From assembly GCF_030936135.1 (NCBI RefSeq), contig NC_082598.1:56202347-56266346 (forward strand): DNA of 64,000 nucleotides, in the 5' to 3' direction. A model generated the notes under the pieces. The model saw only the letters and a list, made by a program, of their open reading frames with translations, was not told the DNA's origin and made no database searches. Below, in pieces: positions 35,045-50,000 of the stretch (its first letter is position 1; each line of letters starts with the position of its first letter). The position numbers were made by a program, and so were the translations under genes. Origin of the DNA: Gavia stellata. Lineage: Eukaryota; Chordata; Aves; Gaviiformes; Gaviidae.

Positions 35045-38000
35045 CTGCAGGAAAGAAAACATTGCTGAGACGGATCAAGTAACCTTTAGCACGGAAAGAC
35101 TTAAAAGAGGGACTAATCATCAGTCAACATTTAACAGAAATTTGGCATTTTTAGTACATTCAACCCATTCCTTTCAGGCAGTACACAGAAAAGTAAATGT
35201 TATATTACACCTATGAGAACAATTTTCACTAGACTACACTTTGAATTTCCTAAGCTCATGAGCTTATCTGCGTGGCTCCCTCCCATGGAAGAGCATTGCT
35301 TAGCTGCCATTTTATCCACATTTTTGGAGAATGTCTGATGAATGAAATGGGCCAGTATATTGCATGTTACAGCTGTTAAAACACCACACCTTGAGAACGC
35401 ATCCTGAAAGCACTCAACTAGTAGCAGCTTCTCAAAATTTAGTTCACAAATCTTGCAATAATCCTTGCCTGTTCTGATTAACTTCTCTTTGCAAGTAATC
35501 ATGCTATTGAGGTGAAATCTGAATGACTTAACGATCACTAAAATCAAGGAGCAGGAATGCAGCCAGCCTGAGGCTTCTTTAGCAATGTCGCTGTCAGATC
35601 GCCCTTTACTAAAATGACCACAAACTGAAAACCCATTCTGAGCCCCTGGTGTGACTGCCCCTGCAGATACTTCATGTGGTGTAAGAGGGAACCACTTTTA
35701 CCTTTGCTTTGAGAGTTCTCAGAATCTGTATGTAAAAGGCACAGTAACCTGGAATAGCTGAGAAATAGTTAAACTTCCTATGATATATGTACAATTCTCT
35801 GTCATTATTAAGAGTACAACCCAGGATGCAAGCAATACACCTTCACATAGAAAGGTCTCCATGCACTTTTCAAGCAGACTTAGGGCAGTTTAGAATATGA
35901 ACTGTCCGTATACTACACTCTGCTGTTACTGAGCCTGATCCTCTCCCTGTTTACCACTGTGCCATTTACGAGGAGCTTTGCTAAGGACAATAGATGTAGC
36001 CTGGAATCAAAGTGGTGTTGGACTGTTTACCTGGACAGTGGCTTTGGGAATCCATGCCAATGAGACAAATACTTTCTCCTTGAAATTAAACCCAGCAAAA
36101 CACACCATCAGGAACGTTGCTATGATTCGCACAACTAGGGCAATGCCTAATGTAGCAACACAGAGCCCTGCAACAGAAGACAAACACTTCTCAGTACATT
36201 TGTACATAGGTGCCTGAGGGGAATAAGCCTCTTAAAACTGTAGCTTTACAGTGGGGTTGGTTTTTTTGGGTCAGCCATAGACTGCTTTGCTTTAGATTTC
36301 TTTATAGAGATTCTTTGGAAGCTAGTAAATAAAGCTGGATAATTAGTGAACGATCTTACCAACAGTTTCAGGCCTAAGAGATGTAACAGATACTTCTGCT
36401 CCAATTAAACCAAAAAGAAAAGGTTGAAAGATACTCCATGCAACTGCAACGATTTTTTCTACTTCCCTCTGCAATCAAAACAAAAATAATCTGTAAATTC
36501 GCAAAAATATGGCCAAGTAGACACAATATTTAATTAAAGGACAAACTGAAAATGTACCATAAAGATTGTCCAGAATTGCTCCTCTTTCTTCGACCTAATA
36601 CTAAAAGATTCAAAAATCAGTTGTGCACCTTTCAAAGGTCAGAGTGTGTCTAGCTCTGCTAGTAAATAAATGCTTGCTATCTCAAGAAGAGAAATAAAAA
36701 TCACTGTTTAAACAGTAACAGAGCAGTTTGCATACAAGAGGAGGAAAATAAAGCATAGTTGATTTTCAGAAATTTAGGAAGGCATAATTTGAAGAGTTTG
36801 CCATGAAGTTTGAGTCTTTCGCATCTGCATGCTTAAACATGTTCTTCCATTTGTATCTGAGAAGAGTCAGACCCTCAAAAGTTTCAGTCATGACCTAACT
36901 CCACTCACACTGCACTGCACTCAGAGGCCTGTCTCCAGTTAAGCAGGAGCAAAGTTAGACTGAGCAAGTCTGAAATCCCATACTCGCAAGAAGTGTTGAA
37001 CTTTCCAGTGCAATATACTGTATAAGGGCAAAGCCATCTTTTCTCCTTGTGTTTACACCTACAATTTTCCTAAAACAACTGCTGCCAGGATAGACAGGAA
37101 TCTCCACTTATGTAGAGAGATACACGTAGCATATCTAATAGCACTTCTTTTTTGAGTTCTACAATAGCAAATGAACCTTCAGGCTGGTGTGTGTGGAAAA
37201 TAGAAGTGCAGTGCTCTGTCACTTAATAGTCAGTCCAGGGCCTAGACATGTCCTATTCTTGGTGTTCTCTCTGGGACTGATCCTGCAACATCTCTTGCTC
37301 TTCAGTCAATGGAATGGTAGATGACTGCAATACAAAACACTTCTGTAATCTTAAAAGGAATGAGGTGAAAATATACAGACCTTTAAACATCTTTCTTTAT
37401 TTGCCTCATTTCTCCCTGTTATCTCACCCTTTTTCTTTTTTGATAAAAAAAAATCCTCTTTACAGATGTTAGCATTATTTCAGTCTGTTTACTGCCCATT
37501 TAACTGTTCCAGCAATAGGTACGATGTTCCTTGTTCTCTGTGGACAATATTTGCCGAGTAACTTCAACCAGGCACAGAAGGAGACAGTGGCCTTTGAGAA
37601 GCTCAGCAGGAAAACCTTGGTAATATATTGAGTACACAGTATGCAGACACCTCTGACTGCATCTGATAAAAGAGAGCTGAGGCATTGGAAATCAACATCC
37701 TTAAGGCCAAGAAGCTTCATTCACTGATCAAAAGAATTTAAACTAAGCATTTATAAACTGCATATACTCTTTTAAGGTCCTTCCTTCTGAAACGGTTTAA
37801 AAACTTTTCAATAGAGACCATTATCAGTTGTAATGTCCTTAAGTAGTTTAGTCCCAAGACAAGTTTTTCTTCTTTTAAAATGGGACAACTATGTAACACT
37901 TGAAAGAGAAACCATGGGTTTTTTTTCGTTGTTTTAACAAACCTTGAGATCTTACTGAAGTCAGGGTCTAGATGGGGATAATAATGTGGATTCTGCTATA

Positions 38001-41000
38001 TGTGATCCCCTTTCCTTTCTCCTCCTTTCCCCTTCTCCTACTGCATGTCACAAGGCTACAGCTGTGGAGAGGAAGATGCCCTCAAAACATTAAGTGTAGA
38101 TGGTATCAAGCAAAAGAGGCAGTGAAACATGCCAAGGTATAGAAACACAGCAGGCAGCAACAGTAAGAGGAAGCAGGCTTAACAGTTAAGAGAAAGTGAC
38201 TAAAAAGAAGTCTTTTGTAGGGTTTTTGTATGGCCTTACGTCACCATTTATTGTGGGTACCCTGCTCTCTAATTTATCCAGAATACACTAGCTAGGATTT
38301 AAGAAAGATGAGAGAGGATGGTTAATTGTTTTCCATCTCACCCCCCAAAACCACAGGGAACAAAACTTAACAGTATTCAGGCCATGTGCACAACTGTATT
38401 TTGGACAACTGTTCGTAAATCTTACCTTAAGGTGACTGTGTAAGGTTACAGACACTCACAGAGCTGGGACATAAAGCTTTGGATTCCTAGTCAAGTGCCT
38501 TGACAACTAAATCTCATTTACATGGCTTAAGATGTCCAAGAAAAGCTTGCGAGCATTTCTCCGTCCGTATGTTAGGCTTTGTATCGATATATATTCATAT
38601 ACGTGGTAACTTTCTGTCATGCTAAATGTTAAAGACTTCCAAAATAAAAATAGAATTTTCTTTTTTAAACCCCTATACCCCCCCTAAAGCTTCACAAATG
38701 GACCATTACCACTCCTGACAGAAATTCAAACTCCTGTCATGCTGTATGTTCAAAGGAGTTTTGGTATGGTATGCTTCGTTACGTAAACATTCACCTTTTC
38801 ATCAGACCATCCCACACCTGCAACAAAAGCTAAGACTAATGTGCAGAGCCCTCCTGATCCCGGGAAGCCAAAGTAGATGCTGCCAAAAACAGCAAACATG
38901 GACAGCCCAAGTACAAAATATGACCTCTTCCATGCCAGAGACGCCTGCAGCCAAGGAAAGAGATGAACAAAAAAGTAAATTTTAGAAATGGAGGAAAAAG
39001 GTTACTTCTGTTAATTTTGAAAATAACAATTTGAAAATAACAATTGCCATTAACCATTGTGAAAGATTCAAAGCTTTCAAGTGAGACTTGAACTGCTCAT
39101 TTGAGTTGAGGGTTTTTTTTGGACATGAACTCCTAAGAAAATTAAATTTTGGAAATTTAGTATTTTCTTTCCTCTGCCCAGCCAAGGTCTTATTGCCAAT
39201 AGGCTTTTTGTATCACTAAGAACATGATGCTCTATTCTAACAGCCCTGCTTCAACTCTGTGATAACACGATTTTCTACCTGTGCAGCCAAGTACTAAAAC
39301 AGTTTATCCAAGGAGAGGTGAAATCCTTGCCACTATATGTTTTTAAGGACAAGTCAAACAAACGTTTGCCAGGGACAGTCTAGTTTTATTTGATCCAGTC
39401 TTACAGCAGGCAGTTATATCTCTGCCATTGTTCCCCATTTCTACTTATCTGTTTAACCCCTGTATCACACTTGTTATTTAATACGAAGAAAATTTGATCC
39501 CACCAAGGGCAATAGATGCTTTGCAAATTGACTTCAGTAATCCAAAACATACGTACTTTCTTCCACAATTTTCTGTTCACTTAATTGCCCCTTGATAGTA
39601 AATTCGTCTTCCACTTTACATAAGCTTAATTTAGATTGAAAGTAACACATTCTAATTAGCACTAATGAGATGCCCAATCACTTAAAGCCTACAATCTGTC
39701 CGCTTTACTTGTTTTTAATCTTAGACCTACTGGAAACATCTTACAGAAGTAAATGTGTTGCACATCAGTCTAATTGAGGATTATTTTTTACTGTCTGAGA
39801 TGTGTATCAGACCCTTTCTTCTTCACATGTGGATATTTCCACCCCCTTCAATGAGAGCGGGATGGTGAGCTGGGTTCCAAACTCTGCATCAGGAAGGACT
39901 GTGAGATCATACATTGTAATTGTTACAGTAAACAAGTAATCATCTATAAAACACATCCTCACTTGATAGGCTTTGCAACCTGGAAGCTGTTAGCACTGTA
40001 CACAGCTTTCCCCAAAACCAGCTTCACATGAAGCTTGGAAATTAATAACTTAAGATCATCATCCCTTACCAAAGAATCTCTGTTTTATAAAAAGTTTTTT
40101 TACTGGGTTTTTACCTGATCATGGCTTGGGAAATATCGAACAAACATTCCCAGAATCCCCCCAGCTGCTATACCAACAGCAACTTCCAGCACTCCACGGA
40201 GCACATTGTACAAAGTAGAACCTATTTGGCAAAAGAAAAACGGGTTCAGTAAGCCATACACAGACCCTTCAAGCACAAACCACACTGTAGACCTACGAGG
40301 GTGATTCCAGGATAGTGTCTACTTCAAATTACTCGGGGCCAAAGGGGTCCAGGAGAGAACCTATGGGGCTGAGAGAACTGGATAGTGCAACTTTCTCTCT
40401 CTGAAAGCTCATGCCAAGAAAGTATGCCAGAGAAGCCAAAGAGCCACTGCGAGAACACTGCCAAACCCAGGGAAATTTGAAAGCATTATGTTGGGCATGC
40501 AGGGACCAGACTTGACAGCTAAGGGAGCAGACAGGGAAAAATGTTCTCTGAAAGCTGTTGTGGCCCACAACTCAGAGCAGACAATGTTACACCAAGACTT
40601 CTGATCATGGGTAATTTCCCTCTCAATACTCAAGTCCAGACATGAACTTTATAAGGATATGTCATTAAGTTACAAACCAGTCAGTCATAACAGAGCACAC
40701 ATACTTCAAAACATCACTGTTTGTTCTAGATTTCACCACATACAGATTAACCAGCATACCAGAAGAGAAAGCCATCCCAAGGCAAGTGTTGAAGCCTGTG
40801 ATAGCCAGAATGTCATCAATGCTGCCAGCTGCCATTAGCAAAGTGGGGACACCTTTCTCCACCCCATATCCCCCAGCTTGTAAAATCAGCATTGAGGGAA
40901 CCACTACAGCAGGGGAGACTGCACCTAAAACAAAACTGAAAACACATAGGTTCAGCCTCTCTTAAAAAGAAAGCACTGACCTAAAACACGTCAAAACATT

Positions 41001-44000
41001 CTGACCCCAATTCTTTTAAAGTATAAGTAAACAGACCTTTACATAAGGTATTTTCCTTACCTTTCCCTGCTAATTACAAGCAGGGATATTTCTACGCAGA
41101 TTTGCAATCAGCTCTTAGTTCCTGCCCAACTCAATAGTATTAAAGGGCTCCACAGATTAAGACTTGAGTCTACACTGCAGGCCAGTTATGCTCCCAGATA
41201 CATGCTTTGATTGTCCCATTTAAGAACCTGGTCTAGACATGCTTACGACTCAGTAGCCCAGTTCCTTCTCATAAAAATTGGTGTGTGGCAGGGGAGAAGT
41301 TCATCCATCTTGCTCCAGTATATTGATCCAGACCAAGTCCACCAGTTTAGATAGCACTAGATGGAAAAGGTTTCATTTTCAAGGATATTACTCCAGAATA
41401 TAACTTGCCATATCCTTATCCTTGACTTGTGACAGGTAGACTGTCCTACGTGCATCTCTCTACGAGGAAATTCTGAATTCCAGCATGAAGATTCTCCAAA
41501 TTGTGGTATCATTTTCCATCCCTAAAAGCCCCCTGTGTTGTGGTTAAAGACTCAGGGATTGCACCATCCTTCTTCCTTCTTCAAGTGCTTAGATCACAAA
41601 CATGGAAGAGTAATGATGCAAGTACCCCTCCACAGCCTGGAAACGTAACCTTTAAATTAGCCACAGAGCTAGACACGAATGGTAAGCAAACAACCATAGG
41701 GGATAAGCACAGCTTCCAAACTGGCATTAAACTGAGGTCTCTGCTTGGTGCAGAGAGCTAACAGCACTTGGATCATTTAACGGTAGCATGAAAACAGGCA
41801 CCTTTTGTCATACAGGAGAAAAGAAAGTATGTTACCCTAGTATAAATCCCCATTGCCATGGTAAATGCATGAACAAGTAGGAAAGAACAGCAGCTGTGCA
41901 TGTTTCCGAGATGCACGGTCCAAAAGAAAGCCGTAAACAGACTGCTTTGAGCTTCTTAAGAGCCTGCAATATACAAGCACATTCAGACATTAGTATCAGT
42001 ACCCCTGGCTTTACAGTGAGGAAATACATTTATGATCTGATATGGTTTATTAAAAGAATCCCTTCTGAGCTGCAGTACAGGATATGACAGCCTTACGTGG
42101 CCTAAGCCAGAGACAGGCTCAACCACAACTGGATTTGGATATAAAATTCCAAGTGTGGCAGTGAAACCCACTGAATCTAGGTTCGACAAGGTTCCTGCAC
42201 GTCACAGGAAGGAGTGGCAGAAAATTCTGTTTGGCTTCTTGTGCAGAGCAAACTAAATGTGAGAGGCTGGACTAGCTGGGATCTGTTTGAAAAGTGCACC
42301 CTCAACACAGCTCACTTACCTGAGGTCATTTGCTCCACCCACAAAATATTTTGCTATAAACCCACAAGTTGCACTCGCACCCCCAAAAATTATCCCAAAA
42401 TCCATGAACAAATCATGAAAAGCTGTAGAACTACATCAACTTGGCACAAGGAGCCAAGCATCTCTCACTTGATATCCAGAGCAGATTAAGTTCCATTTGG
42501 CTCAGCAACTTCTATTCAAAAATTTCTCTAAAACAGAGTATTTACTTGTAATAGCTGCCTTTAATAGTTAGTCACAAACATGCCTCTGCTAGGACAGGTC
42601 CCTAATTTTGACATTAAAAAAATAATAAAAAAAGAGTTGCACTTTTTACCAGCGCAATTTATCCCAACATAATTAGGGCTGAGAATCACCACAGCTACCG
42701 ACATTTTTGTCTTCACAGCTTCAATTACATGAGGAACAATTGTTACTGCATCAAACCATTGCTACATACAGAGCCCAAATGACAGTTTCAGTTGCCACAT
42801 GGGAGAAAAATGAGTCAAAGTTTAAGTTCCTTTGGCAAAAAAAGTTGTCATGGAATAGAAAGAAAAGCAATCTCACAGAACTGGGCATCCAAGCCGTGTG
42901 TAACAACACACGGTCCATGCTCATACGAGTTTCAATGTCTTGGAAATGGATGATAGTAATCTAGGAAACCAGGCATTTTTCAAGAATGACAAAACCCTAT
43001 TTTCCTAAATACCTGAAGCATTGGCAGCTCCCTAGTTATTCTTGGTTAAGAAAAATCAGTTCAGTTATTCTGAACTAGCTCTACTTGGCCTAAGTTTTAT
43101 ATAAACTTTAACTGGTCCCTTAAACTTAAATAGATAGGTGCCAATATGGTACAGCTTTATTTCAGCCAACTGATTTTGATCAAGCAAAACCTTGCCTTCA
43201 TTAATTTAGGGAACATCATGTTTCATAGTGCGTGGAGGAAGACTTTTTTGTTCACAGGAGCATTATGGGCTTCATTGTGATGTGAAGCATTGTTTCCGTA
43301 GTGCAGCAGGACTCATCTTTGCAATTAATGTATTTGCATTAAAATGGCAACAATTAAAAAAAGAAAAGAAAAAAGTAAAAAAGATGCACAGGTTTGGATT
43401 TTTTGGTTGATTGGGTTTTTTTTGATTGGTGTCAACATAAGCAACATTCCCTTTTCAAGGATTGGGGATCCCTTCCATTACTTGCTTTAGTTTGTCAGTG
43501 TAAACTGACAGGGAGTTTGTCAGGGAGTGTAAACTCTTCCTGACAGACCATGATGGAGCCCATGTCCTCAAGATGTTCTGCTTACAAAATTCAGGGAATT
43601 TTTTTAAAGCAAGGGGGAAAGTAGTCATAAAGTCAGTGTTCTTCAGGTATTTGTTGGATTGCTTGTCTACTCTACAAATCCAACTGCCAATATTAACGTA
43701 CATATGACTATACAATAGAAACTGTACTTTTGTAATGATCTAATCTGCAGATCCTGTAAGACTGAACATTTCAATATTTTTTAACAGCACCAATTATTCA
43801 TTGTTTTTTTGAGGGCTGTTGTATACTTTGCCTCACACAAACGACAGATGCCATACCTTTGGATCCAGGCCGAGTCCTGCTCGGGTCAAGATAATTGAAA
43901 GAGCAATATTCCTCAGTGCTGCAGACCAGCGTAGGTTTATCTGGACGATGTCACTAATGAACGGGGTATTTCGGATTAGGAAACCAGCAAGTAGCATCCC

Positions 44001-47000
44001 TTAAATGAAAGCAAATAAGCTCCTGTTAAATGATTTGGTTTTATTGCATGAGAAAAGCTTACATAACATTCTTAGAAATAGACACCATATTATGTATTTA
44101 TGAAAGACGAAGAAACAATTCATGTTCTGAATTATTAGCCATGTTTTAACGATGGGGACTGAGGCATGGAAGGTGAGAGACATGTTTAAAGCAATGAAAG
44201 TGGCCTAAGAACACACCAGGTCACTAATTAATAAATCCGCAAGATGCTGACACATAGCTTTAGTGCAAGTCAACAGAATTCAGCTTTGTTCACCAGGTGC
44301 AGATCATACTTACCATAAGCAAAGACACCTCTGCATCCTTAAAGATATTTTTCCTGTTAGCTTGTTTTAACATGAAAAGAGGAAGATTGTCTAATACTGC
44401 ATATTTATCTCAGAAGTTGGAAATTTTAAAAAATCCTCTTAGTTGTAAGAAATGCAGGTACCACAGGAACCATAATGCTGAGTTCATCGGGAAATATAAT
44501 CTAAAACAGCTAATCATGGACTAACTTAAACATTTTAAAATGCTCTGGCAATATGACTCTTACGCAAAGTAGGCAAAAAGGGGGGGGGGGGGAATCAGGA
44601 ACTTGCTTTTATACTCTATTTGAGCTACTTGCAAGATCCAACCTTTTGCAAATATTAGCAAAACTGCCTAATCAGAGACTTCCTGCAAAGCAATCAGAAA
44701 TGTAGTTCTGGAAGGATACAGAAAAGTACCGGAACAGGTGACTTTAAAAATAGATGTGCAGAGATTCATTGTAGGTCCTGATAATTCAGAGATACATTTT
44801 TGTGGTGTAATTTTATATTAGCCACATTAAGAAACAGGAAACCAAAAGACAAAAAATAAAAACTGTGTTTAGGTTGGTCCCAGCTTGGTGTGAGCCTTGG
44901 CTGTGGACTTGATTTGTCCTGGAACATGCTAAACTTTTGGTCATTGTTCTTCCCACCACCTCCCGGAAAAAAAAATGGCATAATTAATCTGCAGGACCTC
45001 ATGACAATTATATCAGACTACCATAATGATCACCTGCTCTTTGCAACGTTTGCATGAGGTCCAAGTCACTAGAGCTACACTGATCTAGAAATCTACTTAA
45101 AGCAAAAAACTCCACCTCAAAGTATATCTTCACTATTCTGCTCCATGTTGCCTGCTGCAGAAAACTCTCTGCAATGTATACCTAAAATATACTGTGTGAC
45201 TATTTCAGTAGCAATTTCACTCTTTTTTTCCCCTCAGACAGAGGCTCACTATAAGGTGCTTAAGTGCTCAGCCAGCCACGTTACACTCAATTGCACCTAG
45301 CACAAGTGGATTAAAGGCATGTAAGACTACAAGATTTGTATATTTAGTGTAAAAAAAGAATATTCAAAGACATTGTCTATCTCTTCTTCTGACTCATGGA
45401 TTTCTCCAATTTTCCTCAAAGACTGAGGATCTGAACAATGAACTCCGTCCTAAGCAACTCTACAGACATGTGCTGTCATGCTTAAGTTTCTGCTGTTCAG
45501 TATTACCTCTCTGACAAGCAGTTTCATGCTCAACTCATAACTTTTAGATACAGATGTAATTAAAAAGAACAGAATCCAAATGGTCAGAAACTTTTTTTTT
45601 TAGGGGGGGGTGTTTACTAGAAAGGGCAGACTCCTTGTGTGTTACATACTGTGTTTATATTATTGCAGGCATGCATGTCATGTGCAGAACTGCCCTCCCT
45701 TTCATTTGAATTTTTTCTAGCTTGTGAAACTAAGCAGTGCAAGAACATGCATGTTGCCTGGACTGTACGTGAAGCTATCTAGCCCTTCTGTAAGCAGCAC
45801 TACTGTGTGAGGCACAACACCAGCTATGCAGGTTACAAAATCACATCCGTGGACTGCAGGCAGGTATTTATAGCACACTCTGGCATGAAGTTCTACTGTC
45901 TGTCAACAGCTTTACTTATTTAGGCACTAAGCATAGGAAGGCAGCAATATACAGCTGGTGAAATAAACCTTCATTTTTCAGTTTTGTTGACATCACAATA
46001 TTGTACTGATCTAACCAAAACCCCCTCTAGGAAAGAAGTCTGAAAAGATTCTCATGATGTCAAAATTAACATCATTTTCATCTCCCATTTCTATTTTGCA
46101 TTTTTATGTAAAATAAAATAAGACAACAATGTAAAAAACAATGTTATGATTGATTCAAAAGAACTCTCTTCAGAAGGATTATTCCTTGTGGTGAATTTAT
46201 TTTCTCAGGTTTCAGTTATCTTGAAATAAAGGAAGGAGAAGAAAGAAATTGCTTTGGATGACCAGTAGTAAGGAATTCCCATAGTGTTTTCTTTGGAAAA
46301 CATTTTTATTGTGCAAGATACATGTGAAACAGCTCAGCAATAATTTCTTTATGAATTAATTACTGTACTGTAACAAGATGTCCAGATTAAGATTCCTGTT
46401 TAGTGATATTAAAACCAAATTTTAAGTAACTGTGACAGAGGGGACTGAAGGACAATAACCTTTGATTCTGTAGGTATACAGTTTTCTGGCACCCAAAGGA
46501 TTAAGAGGAGAGCCTCAGTAACATACAGAATATTTCACTTGAGCCAGTCTGGCGAATTTAGCACCTTCTCGGAGAGGACCAGATAAAAGTCACTTGGAAA
46601 AGCTACAGATTTTGAGCATGACACAGTTTGTTTGTTCCCAATCCAAACATATCTAGCATGCAGGTATTACTTGGCAGTTTAAAAAACACAAATATGCAGG
46701 AAGAAAAGAAGGAAGGATATCTTACCCAGAAGAGCAGGGAGAGGGGGTAGTGTTCGTATTTTAATGAATCCAAAAATTTTACCTCCAATGACAGCAAAAA
46801 AATAAAGAAACAGAATTCCAAACAGGTTTCCACCTGGGAGACACTCAGTCCCAGTGATGGACCAAACCACAGCCCAAACCAGGACCACGATTGCAACTGA
46901 AACAAAACAAGAAATATTCATATTTAATCATCTCTTAGGGACAACTTTGTTTGCAGATCACATTTGGTTTTCTACTAAGGGAAAAGGTACCATGACTTTC

Positions 47001-50000
47001 AGAAATAAAATCACTTACCTTAAAAATTAGTTTAGTCATAACAATGTGTTTAATCTTTGATGCTCCCTAAACTGATGTTCTGATTTTATAGATGCTAAGA
47101 TGCTTTAAAAAAAAATGGTAATGGGAACATCGTTAGGGACCAAAAAGTACTGAGCAAGCCTTGGGCCACTGTGGAAAGCACTTGTCAGGCCCCAAACTTA
47201 AAACAAAGACTTTGACTACTTTAACTTGCATATGCTTATCTTTCTTCAGCTACTTCAGAACTGCCTAAGAACCTGCTGCTGTACAGCCTGGCATATCTTA
47301 GAGCTAATGACTGCAGCTCCAGTCTAGTTTTTAAAATAAGTATCATTTTTTGGCTGGATGTGCTATCCCTTGGTGTGGGGGGGGAGCGGAATCTGAAGAA
47401 GGTCATGTCACTGGACAGCCTGAAGGAGTACAGATACTTCCCTTTATACAGCAATCAAAGAGGGATAATACACAAGGAAAAAAAATCCTGAAAAATATTA
47501 GGAGAACATTCAGTTAAATTATTATAAAATATGTGAAAATATTGTAAAATATGTGAAAACATTGTGCTCTTTCCAGGTTCCCAAATCTGTCCCTACAGTT
47601 ATCCAACGAGAACAGGCATGCATAGATAGAAAAGCAGAAGACTGAAGGAGAAGAAAGAATGTGTTGAATTAATCCCCCTTCTCATAATCTTAAGAAAATG
47701 TATTGCGTGTTCAGATTGGATTTTTCTGAATCTTATTTGAGGGCGATGGGTGGCAAAGGGAAGACCAGCAGATTTCCAAACATAAAAGCCTAAGAATCCT
47801 AAGTGAGAGAGAACAGAGGCTGTGGAAGCAGTCAAAGCCACAGGAAGTGTCTTTTGTTAGGAAAAGTCTGAAATAAGTGGTTAGCCAGGCATTCTCTTCT
47901 CTGAGCCTGCAGTGCAGGGCAAATCTTAAACAGAACGGGTCAGTCGGCCTTGCAGTTAGGATTCTTGGCTTTGCAAGCCTGGGGTATTAAGAAGCAAAGG
48001 AAGGTATCACTGCAAAGTCTCATATTTGTTGCCTTAATTCAATAAACAGCCATCCAGTGTGCTAAAAATGCCACTGTGTTTATAATAATGCTCACACCAA
48101 AATGAACTATCAAGATGAGAATTAGGAGGTCTTTCTTCTGGTAAAAACAATTTGCAATGCAAATACAGAGGAGAAGATGGAGAAACAAAAACTATACATA
48201 CAAATCTTTGTTTCACCTCTTTTTTTTTCTGTTAAAACATTGAAACAGAAGTGTGATGTGTAAAACATAGCTATTTCCCTTCATTATTTTCAAGGACAAT
48301 GGACACATATCATCGCATCCAGAGAAACAAGTATTTCATTTGCCATTTCTCAGTTTAATTAAACTCTGTCCTTCTTACATACCCTTTGTCACTGTTCGGG
48401 CCAGTAAACCCTGAGGAGGACAAGTAAATATTTGCCTCCATGTTCTTGCAGGTATCGAAGACGCTGCTGTTGGTTCCGGAGGTTGCTGAGCACAATGATT
48501 CAAGAGAGCAGTTTCTTCTGTTTGTGTATTCCCATCAGTACCTTTGGCATCTACTGTTGGTCCCTCCTGAATGAAAACAATGAGACTCTCAGAAGCAGCA
48601 CTGTATACGTTTGAAGTAGCCTACAAGACTTGAAAGCAGCTGTGATGCACTAGATCCACACTATGGACAGCTGACTACATTAACTACACAATCACTGTAG
48701 GAATGGTCCTGCTTTGTAGTATATTTGGGATTTTTGGCTATGGGTTTGTTTTTGCGTGGCACAAAGAACTGCATATGAGAGACTGGGGAATATTCGCCTT
48801 TTTATCTGCAACAGACAGGGCTCCTGTCCCAATACAAACAGCACCCATTCAGCAACAATATCAGCATATTTGATGAAGAAACAATATTAACAGGCCAGGT
48901 TCAGCTTGTCTTGTATACAAGCTAAATATTTATCAATATTTTCTATAGTTTAATAGGTTCTGCTTCCAGACTGGATTCTACAATACAGTTCACGACTAGC
49001 ATCATTCTGGTGAGATGGTGTCTTTAATGTAACTCCTAAATAACTTAAACCCTTGAACCAAAATAACAAAACCTACTTGTGATTAGACAAAGATGAAAGA
49101 AACAGAACAGCTGGCCAGTGCAAGCGTTACTCACATGATCCATTGCTGGAAGGCTCAAGCTGGTAAGTCAAGGTAGAGATGGAGAAATACTACCCTGGGA
49201 GTTATTTCCTTGGAGAATGGTTCCTTGAAGCTGTTCTCTTATACTGATTCATCTACTTATCCATATTCATAGCCAAAGCACTTTTTGACCATTTTTGGAT
49301 GCATGTCACTTCATTTTAGGGTTCTTATTTTTGACAAGTTAATCATCTACCTTCCCTTATGATTATTCACCTTCATGTCAGCTCACTGTCGTAGCATGGA
49401 CATGGAATTCTTGCCTATACTGTGGTTTGGCCCTCCTCCAGTAATAGTTCCACATTTCCCATTATTTTTCTGCCTCATCTCTCTTTCTCTCTCCTTTACT
49501 CAGAGTCACAGCTGGAACACAAATCTTGTGAGCTTTCAGCATGGAGTTACTTAGTTATCTACCCCGTGATTCTGTGATCACCAGCTACCCATGTGTATAA
49601 TGATATGCCATACTGTACTTATCTTTACAGTCAATATTACACATTTACTCTAAAGTGCCTTTTATATTAAGAATTTTATTCTTACTTGCATTTACTGCAA
49701 GTCTTCTTTAAAGCCATGGAAGTCAACACTAGAAATATGCATATGGAAGTTTAAAACAGTGGGGTTTTTTATGTTTCTTAAATAAAAAAAGGAAGAGATG
49801 CACTAACAGCTTTCAGCAAGTGAACAGATAGGCACAATTTCAAAGCAAAGAAACAATCTTAAGTCTTTTTAATTCTCTTCCATAGCTGACTGTAAAACTT
49901 ACGCTGATGCATTTTCCACTTAAAGCTGAAATTGCAACCACTGATTTCCAGCAATCCAACATACCACAGACTTAAAAACTGAACATTTGTTAATTGTAAG

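Noticed and set aside
40665-40759. Extension of SLC9B2 exon 6 past Ser-Ser-Gly as coding
   Set aside because: A consensus donor (G/GTATGC) ends the exon at 40760, the next exon continues the family alignment in phase, and the extension has no similarity.
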